A stretch of DNA of 64,000 nt, from assembly GCF_001522865.1 (NCBI RefSeq), contig NZ_LOWB01000104.1:179940-243939 (forward strand), given 5' to 3'. A model generated the notes under the pieces. That model had not been told where the DNA came from and made no database searches. It saw only the letters and a list, made by a program, of their open reading frames with translations. The DNA comes from Burkholderia sp. TSV86. GTDB lineage: Bacteria > Pseudomonadota > Gammaproteobacteria > Burkholderiales > Burkholderiaceae. Made by a program: the position numbers and the translations under genes. Below are positions 41,420 to 55,022 of this stretch, piece after piece; the stretch's first letter is position 1, and the number at the start of each line of letters is the position of its first letter.

Positions 41420-44400
41420 GTGCGTCTGAGCTCGATCAAACTCGCTGGCTTCAAATCTTTCGTCGATCCCACGCACTTCCAGGTCCCAGGCCAATTGGTC
41501 GGCGTGGTGGGCCCGAACGGGTGCGGCAAGTCCAATATCATCGACGCCGTGCGCTGGGTGCTCGGCGAATCGCGCGCGTCCGAGCTGCGCGGCGAATCGA
41601 TGCAGGACGTGATCTTCAACGGCTCGACCACGCGCAAGCCCGGCAGCCGCGCGAGCGTCGAGCTGATCTTCGACAACTCCGACGGCCGCGCGGCCGGCCA
41701 GTGGGGCCAGTACGGCGAGATCGCCGTGAAGCGCGTGCTCACGCGCGACGGCACGTCGAGCTACTACATCAACAATCTGCCCGCGCGGCGCCGCGACATC
41801 CAGGACATCTTCCTCGGCACCGGCCTGGGCCCGCGCGCTTACGCGATCATCGGGCAGGGGATGATCGCGCGGATCATCGAGGCAAAGCCCGAGGAGCTGC
41901 GCGTGTTCCTCGAAGAGGCCGCGGGCGTGTCGAAGTACAAGGAGCGCCGCCGCGAGACCGAAAACCGGCTGCACGACACGCGTGAGAACCTGACGCGCGT
42001 CGAGGACATCATCCGCGAGCTGGGTGCCAATCTCGAGAAGCTCGAGGCGCAGGCGGTCGTGGCGACGAAGTACAAGGAACTCGTTGCCGACGGCGAGGAG
42101 AAGCAGCGCCTGCTGTGGCTGCTGCGCAAGAACGAGGCGGTAGCCGAGCAGCAAAAGCAGCGGCACGCGATCGGGCAGGCGCAGATCGAACTCGATGCGC
42201 AGACCGCTAAGCTGCGCGAGGTCGAGGCGCAGCTCGAGACGCTGCGCGTCGCGCACTATTCGGCGAGCGACGCGATGCAGGGCGCGCAGGGCGCGCTGTA
42301 CGAAGCGAACGCCGAGGTGAGCCGGCTCGAGGCCGAGATCAAGTTCATCGTCGAATCGCGCAACCGCGTGCAGGCGCAGATCGCGGCGCTCGTCGCGCAG
42401 CAGGAGCAATGGCGCGCGCAGGCGCAAAAGGCGCAGGGCGATCTGGAGGAAGCAGAGGAGGCGCGCGCGATCGCCGAGGAAAAGGCCGCACGCGCCGAAG
42501 ACGATGCCGCGGCCAAGCACGACGCGCTGCCCGCGCTCGAGACGCGCTGGCGCGACGCGCAGGCGCAGTTGAACGACGAGCGCGGCAGGATCGCGCAGAC
42601 CGAGCAGTCGCTCAAGCTCGAGGCCGCGCACCAGCGCAACGCCGATCAGCAGCTCCAGCAGCTCCAGCAGCGGCACGAGCGCCTGAAGGCGGAGGCGGGC
42701 GGGCTCGACGCGCCGGACGAGGCGCAACTCGAGGAACTGCGCATGCAGCTTGCCGAGCACGAGGAGATTCTTGCCGACGCGCAGGCGCGCCTGGCCGACG
42801 CGCAGGACGCGCTGCCGACGCTCGACGCCGAGCGCCGCGCGGCGCACGAGCGGGTGCAGGCCGAAAGCGCGCAGATTCACCAGCTCGAGGCGCGGCTTGC
42901 CGCGCTCAAGCAGTTGCAGGAGAACGTGCAGACGGAAGGCAAGATCCAGCCGTGGCTCGACAAGCACGAACTGGGCGCGTTGCCGCGTCTGTGGAAAAAA
43001 CTGCATGTCGAGGCCGGCTGGGAGCCCGCGCTCGAAGCGGTGCTGCGCGAGCGGCTCGCGGCGCTGGAAGTATCCAATCTCGACTGGGTGAAGGCGTTCG
43101 CGAGCGACGCGCCGCCCGCGAAGCTCGCGTTCTACGCGCCGCCGCCCGCGGGCGAGCCGCCCGCCGCGCCGGGCGCGTTGCGCGCGCTGCTGTCGCTCGT
43201 GCGTATCGACGACGCCGGCTTGCGCGCGGTGCTCAACGACTGGCTCGGCGCGGTGTTCGTCGCCGACGATCTCGCGCAGGCGCTCGCCGCGCGCACGCAA
43301 TTGCCGCCGGGCGGCGCGTTCGTCGTGAAAGCGGGCCATGTCGTCACGCGGGCCGGCGTGCAGCTTTACGCAGCGGATTCCGAGCAGGCCGGGATGCTCG
43401 CGCGCGCGCAGGAAATCGAGAATCTGGCGCGCCAGGTGCGCGCGCAGGCGCTGCTGTCCGACGAGGCGAAAGCCGCGGTGGTGCGCGCGGAAGCCGCGCA
43501 TACCCAGGCGTCGCAGGCGCTCGCCGAAGTGCGCGGCGAGGCCGAGCGCGCGACGCAGCGCGTTCACGCGTTGCAACTCGACGTGCTGAAGCTTGCGCAG
43601 GCGCACGAGCGTTACACGCAGCGCAGCACGCAGATTCGCGAGGAACTCGAGGAGATCGGCGCGCAGATCGACGAGCAGCGCGCGCTGCGGGCGGAGTCGG
43701 AAGCGAATTTCGAACGCCACGACGCCGAACTCGCCGAATTGCAGGCACGCTTCGAAGACAACCAGCTCGCGTTCGAAGCGCTCGACGACGAATTGACCAA
43801 TGCGCGTCAGCACGCGCGCGATCTCGAGCGCGCAGCGACCGATGCGCGCTTTGCCGCGCGCCAGTCGGCCAACCGGATCGACGAATTGAGGCGCACGATC
43901 CAAGTCGCGCACGACCAGAGCGAGCGCGTCGCCGCGTCGCTCGACGATGCGCGCGCGGAACTCGAGACGATCAACGAGCAGACCGCGCACACCGGCTTGC
44001 AGGATGCGCTCGAGGTGCGCGCGCAGAAGGAGGCGGCGCTTGGCGCGGCGCGCGCGGAGCTCGACGATCTGAGCGCGAAGATGCGCGCGGCCGACGAGAC
44101 GCGCATCGTGGCCGAGCGCTCATTGCAGCCGCTGCGCGATCGCATCACCGAATTGCAGTTGAAGGAGCAGGCCGCGCGGATGACGAGCGAGCAGTTCGCC
44201 GAGCAACTCGCGGCGGCCGAGGTCGACGAGGCGGCGCTCGCGCAGAAGCTGACGCCGGATATGAAGCCGTCGTACCTGCAAGGCGAGGTCACGCGGCTCA
44301 ACAACGCGATCAATGCGCTCGGACCGGTCAACATGGCCGCGCTCGAAGAGTTGGCGGCGGCGAGTGAGCGCAAGGTGTTCCTCGACGCGCAATCGGCCGA

Positions 44401-44938
44401 CTTGACGAACGCGATCGAGACGCTCGAGGACGCGATTCGCAAGATCGATCAGGAAACCCGCACGCTGCTGCAGGCGACATTCGACGAAGTGAACCGTCAT
44501 TTCAGCGATCTGTTCCCGCGCCTGTTCGGCGGCGGCCAGGCGAAGCTGATCATGACGGGTGATGAGATCCTCGACGCCGGCGTGCAGGTGATGGCGCAGC
44601 CGCCCGGCAAGAAAAACGCGACGATTCACCTGCTGTCGGGCGGCGAGAAAGCGCTGACCGCGACCGCACTGGTGTTCGCGATGTTCCAGTTGAATCCCGC
44701 GCCGTTCTGTCTGCTCGACGAGGTCGACGCGCCGCTCGACGACGCGAACACCGAGCGCTTCGCGAACCTTGTGCGCGCGATGTCGGACAAGACGCAGTTC
44801 CTGTTCATCTCGCACAATAAGATCGCGATGGAGATGGCCCAGCAGCTGATTGGCGTGACGATGCAGGAGCAGGGCGTGTCGCGGATCGTCGCGGTCGACA
44901 TGGAAACGGCTGCCGGGTTTGCGCAGAATAACGGTTGA
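41420..44938 (+). CDS. smc: Chromosome segregation protein SMC (GTG start)
   Basis: 1172 residues from the GTG at 41420 (VRLSSIKLAGFKSFVDP); the frame is open to 41354, but SMC proteins begin here. Walker A GPNGCGKS (31-38), two long coiled coils rich in Ala, Glu, Gln and Arg (about 165-500 and 670-1000) around a hinge (about 500-650), and the C-terminal head with signature LLSGGEKALTATALVF (near 1072) and Walker B CLLDEVDAPLDD. It condenses and segregates the chromosome with ScpA/ScpB, which are not in this window. A gene of this type precedes zipA in many betaproteobacteria. Confidence 0.97.
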   Translation: MRLSSIKLAGFKSFVDPTHFQVPGQLVGVVGPNGCGKSNIIDAVRWVLGESRASELRGESMQDVIFNGSTTRKPGSRASVELIFDNSDGRAAGQWGQYGEIAVKRVLTRDGTSSYYINNLPARRRDIQDIFLGTGLGPRAYAIIGQGMIARIIEAKPEELRVFLEEAAGVSKYKERRRETENRLHDTRENLTRVEDIIRELGANLEKLEAQAVVATKYKELVADGEEKQRLLWLLRKNEAVAEQQKQRHAIGQAQIELDAQTAKLREVEAQLETLRVAHYSASDAMQGAQGALYEANAEVSRLEAEIKFIVESRNRVQAQIAALVAQQEQWRAQAQKAQGDLEEAEEARAIAEEKAARAEDDAAAKHDALPALETRWRDAQAQLNDERGRIAQTEQSLKLEAAHQRNADQQLQQLQQRHERLKAEAGGLDAPDEAQLEELRMQLAEHEEILADAQARLADAQDALPTLDAERRAAHERVQAESAQIHQLEARLAALKQLQENVQTEGKIQPWLDKHELGALPRLWKKLHVEAGWEPALEAVLRERLAALEVSNLDWVKAFASDAPPAKLAFYAPPPAGEPPAAPGALRALLSLVRIDDAGLRAVLNDWLGAVFVADDLAQALAARTQLPPGGAFVVKAGHVVTRAGVQLYAADSEQAGMLARAQEIENLARQVRAQALLSDEAKAAVVRAEAAHTQASQALAEVRGEAERATQRVHALQLDVLKLAQAHERYTQRSTQIREELEEIGAQIDEQRALRAESEANFERHDAELAELQARFEDNQLAFEALDDELTNARQHARDLERAATDARFAARQSANRIDELRRTIQVAHDQSERVAASLDDARAELETINEQTAHTGLQDALEVRAQKEAALGAARAELDDLSAKMRAADETRIVAERSLQPLRDRITELQLKEQAARMTSEQFAEQLAAAEVDEAALAQKLTPDMKPSYLQGEVTRLNNAINALGPVNMAALEELAAASERKVFLDAQSADLTNAIETLEDAIRKIDQETRTLLQATFDEVNRHFSDLFPRLFGGGQAKLIMTGDEILDAGVQVMAQPPGKKNATIHLLSGGEKALTATALVFAMFQLNPAPFCLLDEVDAPLDDANTERFANLVRAMSDKTQFLFISHNKIAMEMAQQLIGVTMQEQGVSRIVAVDMETAAGFAQNNG

Positions 44939-45021
44939 TGACAGAGCGCGCGAAGGCGCAACGCGAATCATCGATCGCGTTCGCACGCGCCGCATGACGA
45001 AGAATTGCTGATGGAGCATGC

Positions 45022-46311
45022 ATGGACGAGTTGACACTCGGGTTGATCGGCGCGGGCGCCGTCGTGGTGGGCGGCGTCGTGGTGTACAACGCGTGGCAGG
45101 CGGCGAAGGTGCGGCGCAGGATGCCGCGTCCGATGCCGGCCGACGCGGCCGAGGCCGCCGCGCGGCACGAGCACGACGATGCGCCTTTCATCGAGCCGGT
45201 ACGGCAGCCGGCGCGCCGTGACGCCGCCGCGGGCGCGGCGCCCGCGCAGAGCGACGCCGCGCGCGTCGAGCCGACGTTCGGCGGCGCGGCGGCGGCCGTG
45301 GCGCCGGCCGATACGCCCGCCGATCTGCAAGCCGAGGCGACTGCCGCGAACGGCGCGGCCGAACCCGCCGCCGAGCCGGCGCAAACGCAGGGCGCGGAAG
45401 GACAAAGCGCGCCGCCTGCCGCGGCCAGCGCCACCGCGGCACCCGAACCCGTCGAGCCAGTATTGCCCGCCGCGACCACGATTTCGGCTGCGCCGCCCGC
45501 AATCGTCGACAAGCGGATCGACTGCATCGTGCCGATTCGCCTCGCGGGCCCGCTCGCGGGCGACAAGATTCTCCCCGCCGCGCAGCGGCTGCGCCGCGCG
45601 GGCAGCAAGCCGGTGCACATCGAAGGTAAGCCGGAAGGCGGCGCGTGGGAACTGCTGCAAAACGGCGTGCGCTACGAAGAGCTGCGCGCAGCCGCGCAAC
45701 TCGCGAACCGCAGCGGCCCGCTCAACGAACTCGAATTCTCCGAGTTCGTCACCGGCGTGCAGCAGTTCGCGGATGCGATCGACGGCGCACCGGAGTTTCC
45801 GGACATGATGGAAACCGTATCGATGGCGCGTGAACTCGACGGCTTCGCCGCGCAGTGCGACGCGCAGTTGTCGATCAACGTGATGTCGGACGGCGCGCCG
45901 TGGTCGGCAAACTACGTGCAGGCAGTCGCGTCGCAGGACGGCCTGCTGCTGTCGCGCGACGGCACCCGCTTCGTGAAGCTCGACGCGAAGCAGAACCCGG
46001 TGTTCATGCTGCAATTCGGCGACACGAATTTTCTGCGCGACGATCTCACCTACAAGGGCGGCAACTTGATCACGCTGGTGCTCGACGTGCCGGTCGCCGA
46101 CGAGGACATCTTGCCGTTCCGGCTGATGTGCGATTACGCGAAATCGCTGTCGGAGCGCATCGGTGCACGCGTGGTCGACGATCAGCGCCGGCCGTTGCCG
46201 GAATCGACGCTGCTTGCAATCGAGCAGCAATTGCTGAAGCTGTACGCGCGGCTCGAGGAGGCGGGAATTCCGGCCGGCTCGCCGGTCACGCGGCGGTTGT
46301 TCAGCCAGTAA
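45022..46311 (+). CDS. zipA: Cell division protein ZipA
   Basis: 429 residues. A short periplasmic N-terminus and one transmembrane helix (about 5-24, LTLGLIGAGAVVVGGVVVY) anchor it in the inner membrane; a basic patch and a 140-residue Ala/Pro/Glu-rich disordered linker lead to the FtsZ-binding ZipA C-terminal domain (about 160-420; DCIVPIRLAGPL...NELEFSEFVTGVQQFADAI). It tethers FtsZ to the membrane and recruits later divisome proteins. It follows smc by 83 nt in the same direction, with the next gene 90 nt away. The GC-rich 9-bp hairpin at 46319-46348 after it has no U-tract. Confidence 0.93.
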   Translation: MDELTLGLIGAGAVVVGGVVVYNAWQAAKVRRRMPRPMPADAAEAAARHEHDDAPFIEPVRQPARRDAAAGAAPAQSDAARVEPTFGGAAAAVAPADTPADLQAEATAANGAAEPAAEPAQTQGAEGQSAPPAAASATAAPEPVEPVLPAATTISAAPPAIVDKRIDCIVPIRLAGPLAGDKILPAAQRLRRAGSKPVHIEGKPEGGAWELLQNGVRYEELRAAAQLANRSGPLNELEFSEFVTGVQQFADAIDGAPEFPDMMETVSMARELDGFAAQCDAQLSINVMSDGAPWSANYVQAVASQDGLLLSRDGTRFVKLDAKQNPVFMLQFGDTNFLRDDLTYKGGNLITLVLDVPVADEDILPFRLMCDYAKSLSERIGARVVDDQRRPLPESTLLAIEQQLLKLYARLEEAGIPAGSPVTRRLFSQ

Positions 46312-46401
46312 AAGGCCGGCGCCGGCGTGCGGCCATCGGCGCCGGCGCGCGCTGACCGGTCAGGCCCGCCGCCCGGCATGCGTGTGAGCACAAGCTAAAA
46401 A

Positions 46402-46836
46402 ATGGATCATCGACTCGTCTATCTGTTGAACGTGGGCCAGCGGCGCTTGCATCGATGGACGCAGGCGCGCACCGCCGCGGGGGGCGTGACCGCGGCCCAG
46501 GCCGGGCTGCTGTTTTTTCTCGGCAAGCATGACGGCTCGCTGATGAGCGAGGCGGCCGCCGCGCTGGATCTCGGCGCGCCGGGCATGAGCGGTCTCGCCG
46601 ACCGGATGGAGCGGGCCGGGCTCGTCGAGCGCCGCCTCGACGAACTCGACCGGCGCGCGGCGCGGCTTTGGCTGACCGCCGGCGGGCGCGCGGCGCTCAA
46701 GCGGGCGAAGGCCGGGCTGGCCGAGTTGAATGCACGCCTGACGGACGGGTTCACGCCGTCCGAGATCGATGTGGTCGCGCGCTGGCTGGCCAGCCTGCAA
46801 GACAAGTTTCCGGCGACCGACGACGGCCTGGCGTGA
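46402..46836 (+). CDS. MarR family transcriptional regulator
   Basis: 144 residues. The winged helix-turn-helix spans about 25-100: TAAQAGLLFFLGKHDGSLMSEAAAALDLGAPGMSGLADRMERAGLVERR, with the wing DELDRRAARLWLTAGGRAALK. The N- and C-terminal helices that form the dimer interface are present. MarR proteins are usually autorepressors relieved by aromatic or acyl-CoA ligands. It is convergent with the enoyl-CoA hydratase gene, whose upstream region contains two copies of a perfect palindrome (47804-47839) that would suit a dimeric MarR protein. Confidence 0.9.
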   Translation: MDHRLVYLLNVGQRRLHRWTQARTAAGGVTAAQAGLLFFLGKHDGSLMSEAAAALDLGAPGMSGLADRMERAGLVERRLDELDRRAARLWLTAGGRAALKRAKAGLAELNARLTDGFTPSEIDVVARWLASLQDKFPATDDGLA

Positions 46837-46929
46837 TGAGCCGCGCTGGTTTTCGTTCGCCCGGCGCGCGGGCGAACGCCGTCGCGGCATCCGGCAGCCG
46901 CCCGCGCCGTGCGCCCGTTGCCGCCGGTC

Positions 46930-47709
46930 CTATCGTTGCGCGATCTTCGTGAAGTCCGGCGGGCGTTTCTGCGCGAACGCGACGAACGCTTCCTTCGCCT
47001 CCGCGCTTGCCATGCGTTCGACGAATACCTCGCCTTCCCGATCGATCTGCGCGACCAGCTTCTCGGCTTCGCGCATCAGCCGCTTCATTGTCGCCAACGA
47101 GCCGCGCGGCTTGGCGGACAAGGTCCTGGCGATTTGCTGTGCCGCGTCGCGCAACTGCGCGAGCGGCACCACCTGATTGGCGATACCCCATGCAAGCGCG
47201 GTCGCGGCGGGCAGCGGCGCGCCGAGCGAGAACATCTCGAAGGCCCGGACATGGCCGATGCGCAGCGGCAGCAGATAGCTCGACGCCGCTTCCGGAATCA
47301 GCGCGAGATTCACGAAAGGGGTGATCAACTGCGCATCGTCGGCCAGGATGACGTAATCGCAATGCAGCAGCAAGGTTGTCCCGATTCCGACGGCCTTACC
47401 CTGCACGGCGGCGACGACCGGAATCGACGCATTCGCGAGATGGTGCAGGAAACGCACGACATGCTGCTCGCTTGGGCCGTTTCCCAACGCTTGCGCGGCG
47501 AATTCGGCGACGTCGTTGCCGGCCGTGAAGGTGTCCGCGTCGGCCTGAATCAGCAGCACCCGGACATCGTTGTCGGCGTGCGCGCGTTCGATGACGTCCG
47601 CCAGCGCGCGATACATCGCGTTGGTCAGCGCGTTCTTTTTGTCGGGGCGCGAAAGCGTAACGGTCATGATGCCGTTGGCCAGGTCGGTTTTGATTTCCGT
47701 CGTGGGCAC
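46930..47709 (-). CDS. Enoyl-CoA hydratase/isomerase family protein (GTG start)
   Basis: 259 residues from the GTG at 47709, with GGAG 7 nt upstream; the frame is open much further, but no start there has a ribosome-binding site. Crotonase-fold features: VTLSRPDKKNALTNAMY, the oxyanion-hole segment DTFTAGNDVAEF, the second oxyanion segment VVAAVQGKAVGIGTTLLLHCDYVIL and APLPAATALAWGIANQVV. The catalytic Glu of classical hydratases at the GxxG-E position is replaced in part (TPFVNLALIPEAASS keeps Pro-Glu), so a hydratase is likely, but isomerase activity is possible. Fatty-acid or aromatic acyl-CoA degradation is expected. Confidence 0.9.
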   Translation of the reverse strand: MPTTEIKTDLANGIMTVTLSRPDKKNALTNAMYRALADVIERAHADNDVRVLLIQADADTFTAGNDVAEFAAQALGNGPSEQHVVRFLHHLANASIPVVAAVQGKAVGIGTTLLLHCDYVILADDAQLITPFVNLALIPEAASSYLLPLRIGHVRAFEMFSLGAPLPAATALAWGIANQVVPLAQLRDAAQQIARTLSAKPRGSLATMKRLMREAEKLVAQIDREGEVFVERMASAEAKEAFVAFAQKRPPDFTKIAQR

Positions 47710-50655
<2,946 letters not shown>

Positions 50656-50761
50656 GCCGCGGCGCGGACGAATCGAGTGGCCGTATCGATCGCGGGCCGG
50701 TGACGTCCTGGTTTGCGTCGCGTGCGCCGAACATGATGGCGAGGCCGCTCGCAGGCGCATG

Positions 50762-50789
50762 AAAAACGCCCACCGTGATGGCGGGCGTT
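50762..50789 (-). terminator. Rho-independent terminator of the RluF-like gene
   Basis: On the minus strand AACGCCCGCC-ATCAC-GGTGGGCGTT is followed by TTTC; it lies 90 nt after the stop at 50880. Confidence 0.75.
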
Positions 50790-50879
50790 CCGGTGGGCGA
50801 CGAACGGACGCTTGAACGCGGCGCGGCCCGCGCCATTTGCGACGCCGGAAAAGATCCGCCGTCAGAATGACTGGAGCGG

Positions 50880-52319
50880 CTAGAACGACTCGTCGGGCGA
50901 CAAATAACGCCACTGTCCCTGCGGCAGCGCGCCGAGCATCACGCGGCCCATGCGCACACGCTTCAGGCCGATCACGTCGAGGCCGACAAGCTCGCACATC
51001 CGCCGAATCTGGCGCTTCTTGCCTTCGCGCAGCACGAAGCGAAGCTGCTCGCCGTTCTGCCAGCTCACCATCGCAGGCTTGAGCGGCACGCCGTCGAGTT
51101 CGAGGCCATGACGCAGCTTCGCGAGCAACTCGGCGGGGAAGTGCTGGTCGATATCGGTCAAGCGTTCGCCAAAGCGCACGCGCACCAGATATTCCTTGTC
51201 GATGTCGGATTGCTCGCCGATCAACTGCTTCGCGATGCGGCCGTTCTGCGTCAGCACGAGCAGGCCTGTCGAATCGATGTCGAGCCGGCCCGCCGGCGCG
51301 AGCGCGCGCAAATGCTGCGGCGAGAAACGTAGCGTGGAGCGGTCGCCGCTCCAGTGGTTGTCGCGTGTGATGAGCGTTGCGGCGGGCGCGTAACCGTCCT
51401 CAGCCTGACCGGACACGTAGCCGACCGGTTTGTGCAGCAGGATCGTCACTTGCGCCGCTTGCGCGGCGCGCGCGTTCGAATCGATTTCGACGCGCTGATC
51501 AGCGCGTACCTTGGCGCCGAGCGTGTCGATGCGCGCTCCATCCACGAGCACCCAGCCCTTCTCGATCCATTCGTCCGCTTCGCGGCGCGAGCAGAGGCCG
51601 AGTTCCGACATCCGCTTGGACAGCCGAACAAGGCCCGTTTCGTCGCTGCGGACGGCCGGGGCCGCGTCGCTTTGCGTGGCGCGGCGTTTGACCGGCTGTG
51701 CGCCCTTGAGGCCGGCGCGCGGTGCGGGACGGCGCGTATCGGTTGCGCTCGCATGCGATGCGGGGCGGCGGGACGTGCCGGACTGCGCACCGGGTTGCGT
51801 ATGCTTGGCCGAGCCGTCGTATCGGCCGCTCGCGTTGCGCGTTGCGCGTTGACCAGCGGCGGGGCGCTTGTCCGCGAATGCGCGGGCGGTATCGCGAGGA
51901 GCTCGGCCGCCCGATCGCGCTTCGTCGCGCTCGCCGGTCCGGCGCGATTCGCCGGTTCGAGCCGAGCCGCCGAATTTCGTGCCGGCCGCGTCGCCGCGCT
52001 TGCCGGCCGCAGTCTTTGCCGCCCCGGCCGTTTTCGGCCTTGCCGGCGCGGCGGCGCGCGGGGCTGCCAACTTCGACGCCGACGATGCCGGCGCCGCCGA
52101 TTTTTTTGCGGCGGGCTTGGCTGCCGGTTTCGTGGCCGATTTCGCGGCCGGTCCGCCTTTGCGCGTTGCCGCGCCGGCCGTTTTTGCCGGCTGCGGCTTC
52201 GCGCCGGCGATTTTGTCGAGCGGGCGAGCGGTCTTACGCGCGTGGGCGCTCGACGCCCGTACTGGGGCCCGGCCCGGCGAGGCCGGCCGGGGATTCTTGA
52301 CGGTCAATTTTGTGCGCAT
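50880..52319 (-). CDS. RluF-like 23S rRNA pseudouridine synthase with long histone-like N-terminal extension
   Basis: 479 residues. The C-terminal half is a complete RsuA-family pseudouridine synthase: an S4 RNA-binding domain at about 231-290 ([29 protein letters not shown]), the catalytic domain with Asp347 in [13 protein letters not shown], and [25 protein letters not shown]. The last tract and the ending [11 protein letters not shown] are closer to RluF than to RluB. Residues 1-225 are a low-complexity Ala/Lys/Pro/Arg tract with repeats such as [12 protein letters not shown], like histone H1 tails; RluF itself has about 290 residues. Confidence 0.9.
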   Translation of the reverse strand: MRTKLTVKNPRPASPGRAPVRASSAHARKTARPLDKIAGAKPQPAKTAGAATRKGGPAAKSATKPAAKPAAKKSAAPASSASKLAAPRAAAPARPKTAGAAKTAAGKRGDAAGTKFGGSARTGESRRTGERDEARSGGRAPRDTARAFADKRPAAGQRATRNASGRYDGSAKHTQPGAQSGTSRRPASHASATDTRRPAPRAGLKGAQPVKRRATQSDAAPAVRSDETGLVRLSKRMSELGLCSRREADEWIEKGWVLVDGARIDTLGAKVRADQRVEIDSNARAAQAAQVTILLHKPVGYVSGQAEDGYAPAATLITRDNHWSGDRSTLRFSPQHLRALAPAGRLDIDSTGLLVLTQNGRIAKQLIGEQSDIDKEYLVRVRFGERLTDIDQHFPAELLAKLRHGLELDGVPLKPAMVSWQNGEQLRFVLREGKKRQIRRMCELVGLDVIGLKRVRMGRVMLGALPQGQWRYLSPDESF

Positions 52320-52335
52320 AAATGCTGATATCTAC

Positions 52336-54909
52336 TCACACTGCAATGGCGCGCAACAATTCGGTTTCGACTTGGATCTGCAGGCGGTTATCGGATAAGC
52401 CGCTGCCGTCAAGCATGAAAACGTCCTCGACGCGCTCGCCGAGCGTATTGATCCGCGCCGCATGGACGCCGACCCGGTGCTCGGCGAGCACGCGCGCGAT
52501 CGAATAAAGAAGGCCCGGCCGGTCGTTCGCCGACACGGACAGGATGTAGTATTGGCCGCGCTCGTCGGCACGCAGGTCGACGCGCGGCGTAATCGGGAAG
52601 GTTCGCGACAGCCGCGACAGCCGCCCCTTGGCCGGTTCGGGCAACGGCGACGAAGCGGCCAGGCGCGCCGCGAGCTGCTGCTCGACGAGGTTCGCGATAT
52701 CGCGGTACTGCCCGTTGCGCTCGGTCTGCGTGACGATGAAGTTGTCGAGCGCGTAACCGTGGCGCGTGGTGCTGACCCGCGCATCGAGCACCGAGAGCCC
52801 GTTGCGGTCGAAATACGCGCAAATGCCCGCGAACAGGTCGGAGCGGTCCTTCACGTAGACGAGCACCTGCAGCGCGTCGCCGACGGGCGACGGGCGCGCG
52901 CGCACGATGGCGGTGTCGGCTTCGACGTGCCGGTACAGAACGCGGGTCTGCCATGCGATGTCGGCCGCGTCGTGGCGCAGGAAGTAGCCGACATCGAGCT
53001 TGTCCCATAGCGCGCGGTGCGCGTCGGACGGCACGGTTTCGAGGCGCAGCAGCGCGAGCGCTTCCTCCTGGCGCGTCTTGAGTTCCGAATGCGGATCGGG
53101 CTGCGCGCCGCCGAGCACGGCGAGCGTCGTGCGGTACAGATCCTCGAGCAGCTTGCCTTTCCACGTGTTCCAGACCTTCGGGCTCGTGCCGCGAATGTCG
53201 GCGACCGTCAGCAGATACAGCGCGGTCAGCCGCCGCTCGCAGCCGACGAGATCGGCGAAGCGCCTGATTACGTCGGGGTCGCTCGTATCCTGCTTTTGCG
53301 CGACCTGACTCATCGTCAAATGATGCTGGACGAGCCAGACGATGAGCGCCGCGTCGCTGCCGGCAATGCTGTGGTCTCGACAGAAGCGCCGCGCGTCGGC
53401 CATTCCCAGCACCGAATGGTCGCCGCCGCGGCCTTTCGCGATATCGTGGAAGAGGGCGGCCACATACAGCACCCACGGCCGCTCGAAATTCACGATGAGC
53501 TGGCTGCAAAACGGGTATTCATGCGCGTGCTCGGCAACCGCGAAGCGTCGAATGTTGCGCAGCACCATCAGAATGTGCTGATCGACCGTATATACGTGAT
53601 AGAGGTCGTGCTGCATCTGTCCGACGATGCGCCGGAAGTTCAGCAAATAGCGGCCGAGCACGCTTGTCTGATTCATCAGCCTGAACGCGTGCGTGATGCC
53701 TTCCGGCTGCTGGAGGATTTCTATGAACGTGCGGCGGTTGCGCGGATCGCGCCGCCACGCGTTGTTCATCACGTCGCGCGAGTTGTAGAGCGCGCGCAGC
53801 GTGCGTGCGGACAGCCCCTTCACGCCGCGCACCGTTTCGTAAAGCAGGAACGCTTCGAGGATCGCATCGGGGTGGCGTGCGAACAGATCGTCCGCGGCGA
53901 TTTCCAGCATTCCCTGTTTCTCGACGAAGCGCCCAGGCGACAGCACGCGCGTAATGCCGCTCGTTGCCGGGAACAGTTGCGCCTCGATGTTCTGGATCAG
54001 AATCGTCGCCAGTTGCGTGACGGCCTTCGCGGCCCAGTAATAGCGGCGCATCAGCTGCTCGCTCGCGCGCTTGGCGGGCGTCGGTTGATAACCGAAGCTC
54101 TCGGCCGCCTGCGTTTGCAAATCGAACACGAGGAGATCCTGTCTGCGCCCGGCGATCACATGCAGCCGCGCGCGCAGCGTTTTCAGGAATCCCTCGTTGC
54201 GGCGCAGCTCGCGCGCCTCGCGATCGGTGATGAGGCCGCGCGTGTCGAGTTCGCGCCAACTGCTGCCGAAGCCCGCCGCGCGGGCGATCCATAGAATCGT
54301 TTGCAGATCGCGCAGCCCGCCGGGGCTTTCCTTGATGTTCGGCTCGAGGCTATACGGCGTGTCCTGGAACTTCGCGTGGCGCTGACGAAGTTCGAGCACC
54401 TTGGCCTGGAAGAACGCGCGTGCGTCGAGCGCTTCCCGGTAGCGCAGCATGAAGCGCTCGAAGAGCGCGGTGCTGCCGACGATCCGGCGCGCTTCGAGCA
54501 GCGACGTCTGCACGGTGATGTCCTGCGCCGCCTCGTCGAGACACTGGCCGACGGTGCGCACGCTGCTGCCGATCTCGAGCCCCAGATCCCATGCCATGCC
54601 AATGAAGCGCTCGATCCGCTCGTCGAGTTCGTTGGCGTGCGAGTCGGGCAACAGCACCAGGATGTCGACGTCCGAATGCGGCGCCAGTTCGCCCCGGCCG
54701 TAGCCGCCGACCGCCACGAGCGTAAGCGCCGTGGTCAGCCCGCAGTCGCTCCATAGGCGGCGCAGCGCGTCGTCGGTCGCGCGCGACAGCGCGTGCATCA
54801 GCGGCGTGACGTTGGCCGCGGATTTGAAGCGCATGAGCAACTCGGCCTTGGCCGCCTTGAATTCGGCCTTGCGCGGCGGTGTGGACGGCGGCGCGACGGA
54901 AACGCTCAT
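52336..54909 (-). CDS. glnD: Bifunctional PII uridylyltransferase/uridylyl-removing enzyme
   Basis: 857 residues from the ATG at 54909. It senses glutamine and modifies PII, controlling nitrogen assimilation. The nucleotidyltransferase domain has GGYGRGEL (68-75) and SDVD (79-82); the HD domain has [13 protein letters not shown] (uridylyl removal); two ACT domains at the C-terminus bind glutamine. Length and domain order match E. coli GlnD. It lies 181 nt after map in the same direction, as in the E. coli map-glnD arrangement. The frame is open further upstream without support. Confidence 0.96.
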   Translation of the reverse strand: MSVSVAPPSTPPRKAEFKAAKAELLMRFKSAANVTPLMHALSRATDDALRRLWSDCGLTTALTLVAVGGYGRGELAPHSDVDILVLLPDSHANELDERIERFIGMAWDLGLEIGSSVRTVGQCLDEAAQDITVQTSLLEARRIVGSTALFERFMLRYREALDARAFFQAKVLELRQRHAKFQDTPYSLEPNIKESPGGLRDLQTILWIARAAGFGSSWRELDTRGLITDREARELRRNEGFLKTLRARLHVIAGRRQDLLVFDLQTQAAESFGYQPTPAKRASEQLMRRYYWAAKAVTQLATILIQNIEAQLFPATSGITRVLSPGRFVEKQGMLEIAADDLFARHPDAILEAFLLYETVRGVKGLSARTLRALYNSRDVMNNAWRRDPRNRRTFIEILQQPEGITHAFRLMNQTSVLGRYLLNFRRIVGQMQHDLYHVYTVDQHILMVLRNIRRFAVAEHAHEYPFCSQLIVNFERPWVLYVAALFHDIAKGRGGDHSVLGMADARRFCRDHSIAGSDAALIVWLVQHHLTMSQVAQKQDTSDPDVIRRFADLVGCERRLTALYLLTVADIRGTSPKVWNTWKGKLLEDLYRTTLAVLGGAQPDPHSELKTRQEEALALLRLETVPSDAHRALWDKLDVGYFLRHDAADIAWQTRVLYRHVEADTAIVRARPSPVGDALQVLVYVKDRSDLFAGICAYFDRNGLSVLDARVSTTRHGYALDNFIVTQTERNGQYRDIANLVEQQLAARLAASSPLPEPAKGRLSRLSRTFPITPRVDLRADERGQYYILSVSANDRPGLLYSIARVLAEHRVGVHAARINTLGERVEDVFMLDGSGLSDNRLQIQVETELLRAIAV

Positions 54910-54942
54910 GGGCAGCGATCGACCAGGCGATGGTTGGGCAAT

Positions 54943-54982
54943 TGAAAGAAATGCGCCGCCCGAACGATTGTCGGGCGGCGCT
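54943..54982 (-). terminator. Terminator between map and glnD
   Basis: On the minus strand GCGCCGCCCGA-CAATCGT-TCGGGCGGCGC is followed by ATTTCTTTC, about 40 nt after the map stop. It would stop or attenuate transcription before glnD. Confidence 0.75.
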
Positions 54983-55022
54983 GGCAATAAGCTGCGACGC
55001 GCTCGGCGCGGGCGCGCTTCGC

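Noticed and set aside
41384..43990. 868-codon open frame on the minus strand
   Set aside because: Antisense to smc; no recognisable domain and Leu/Arg-rich composition from the high third-position GC of smc.
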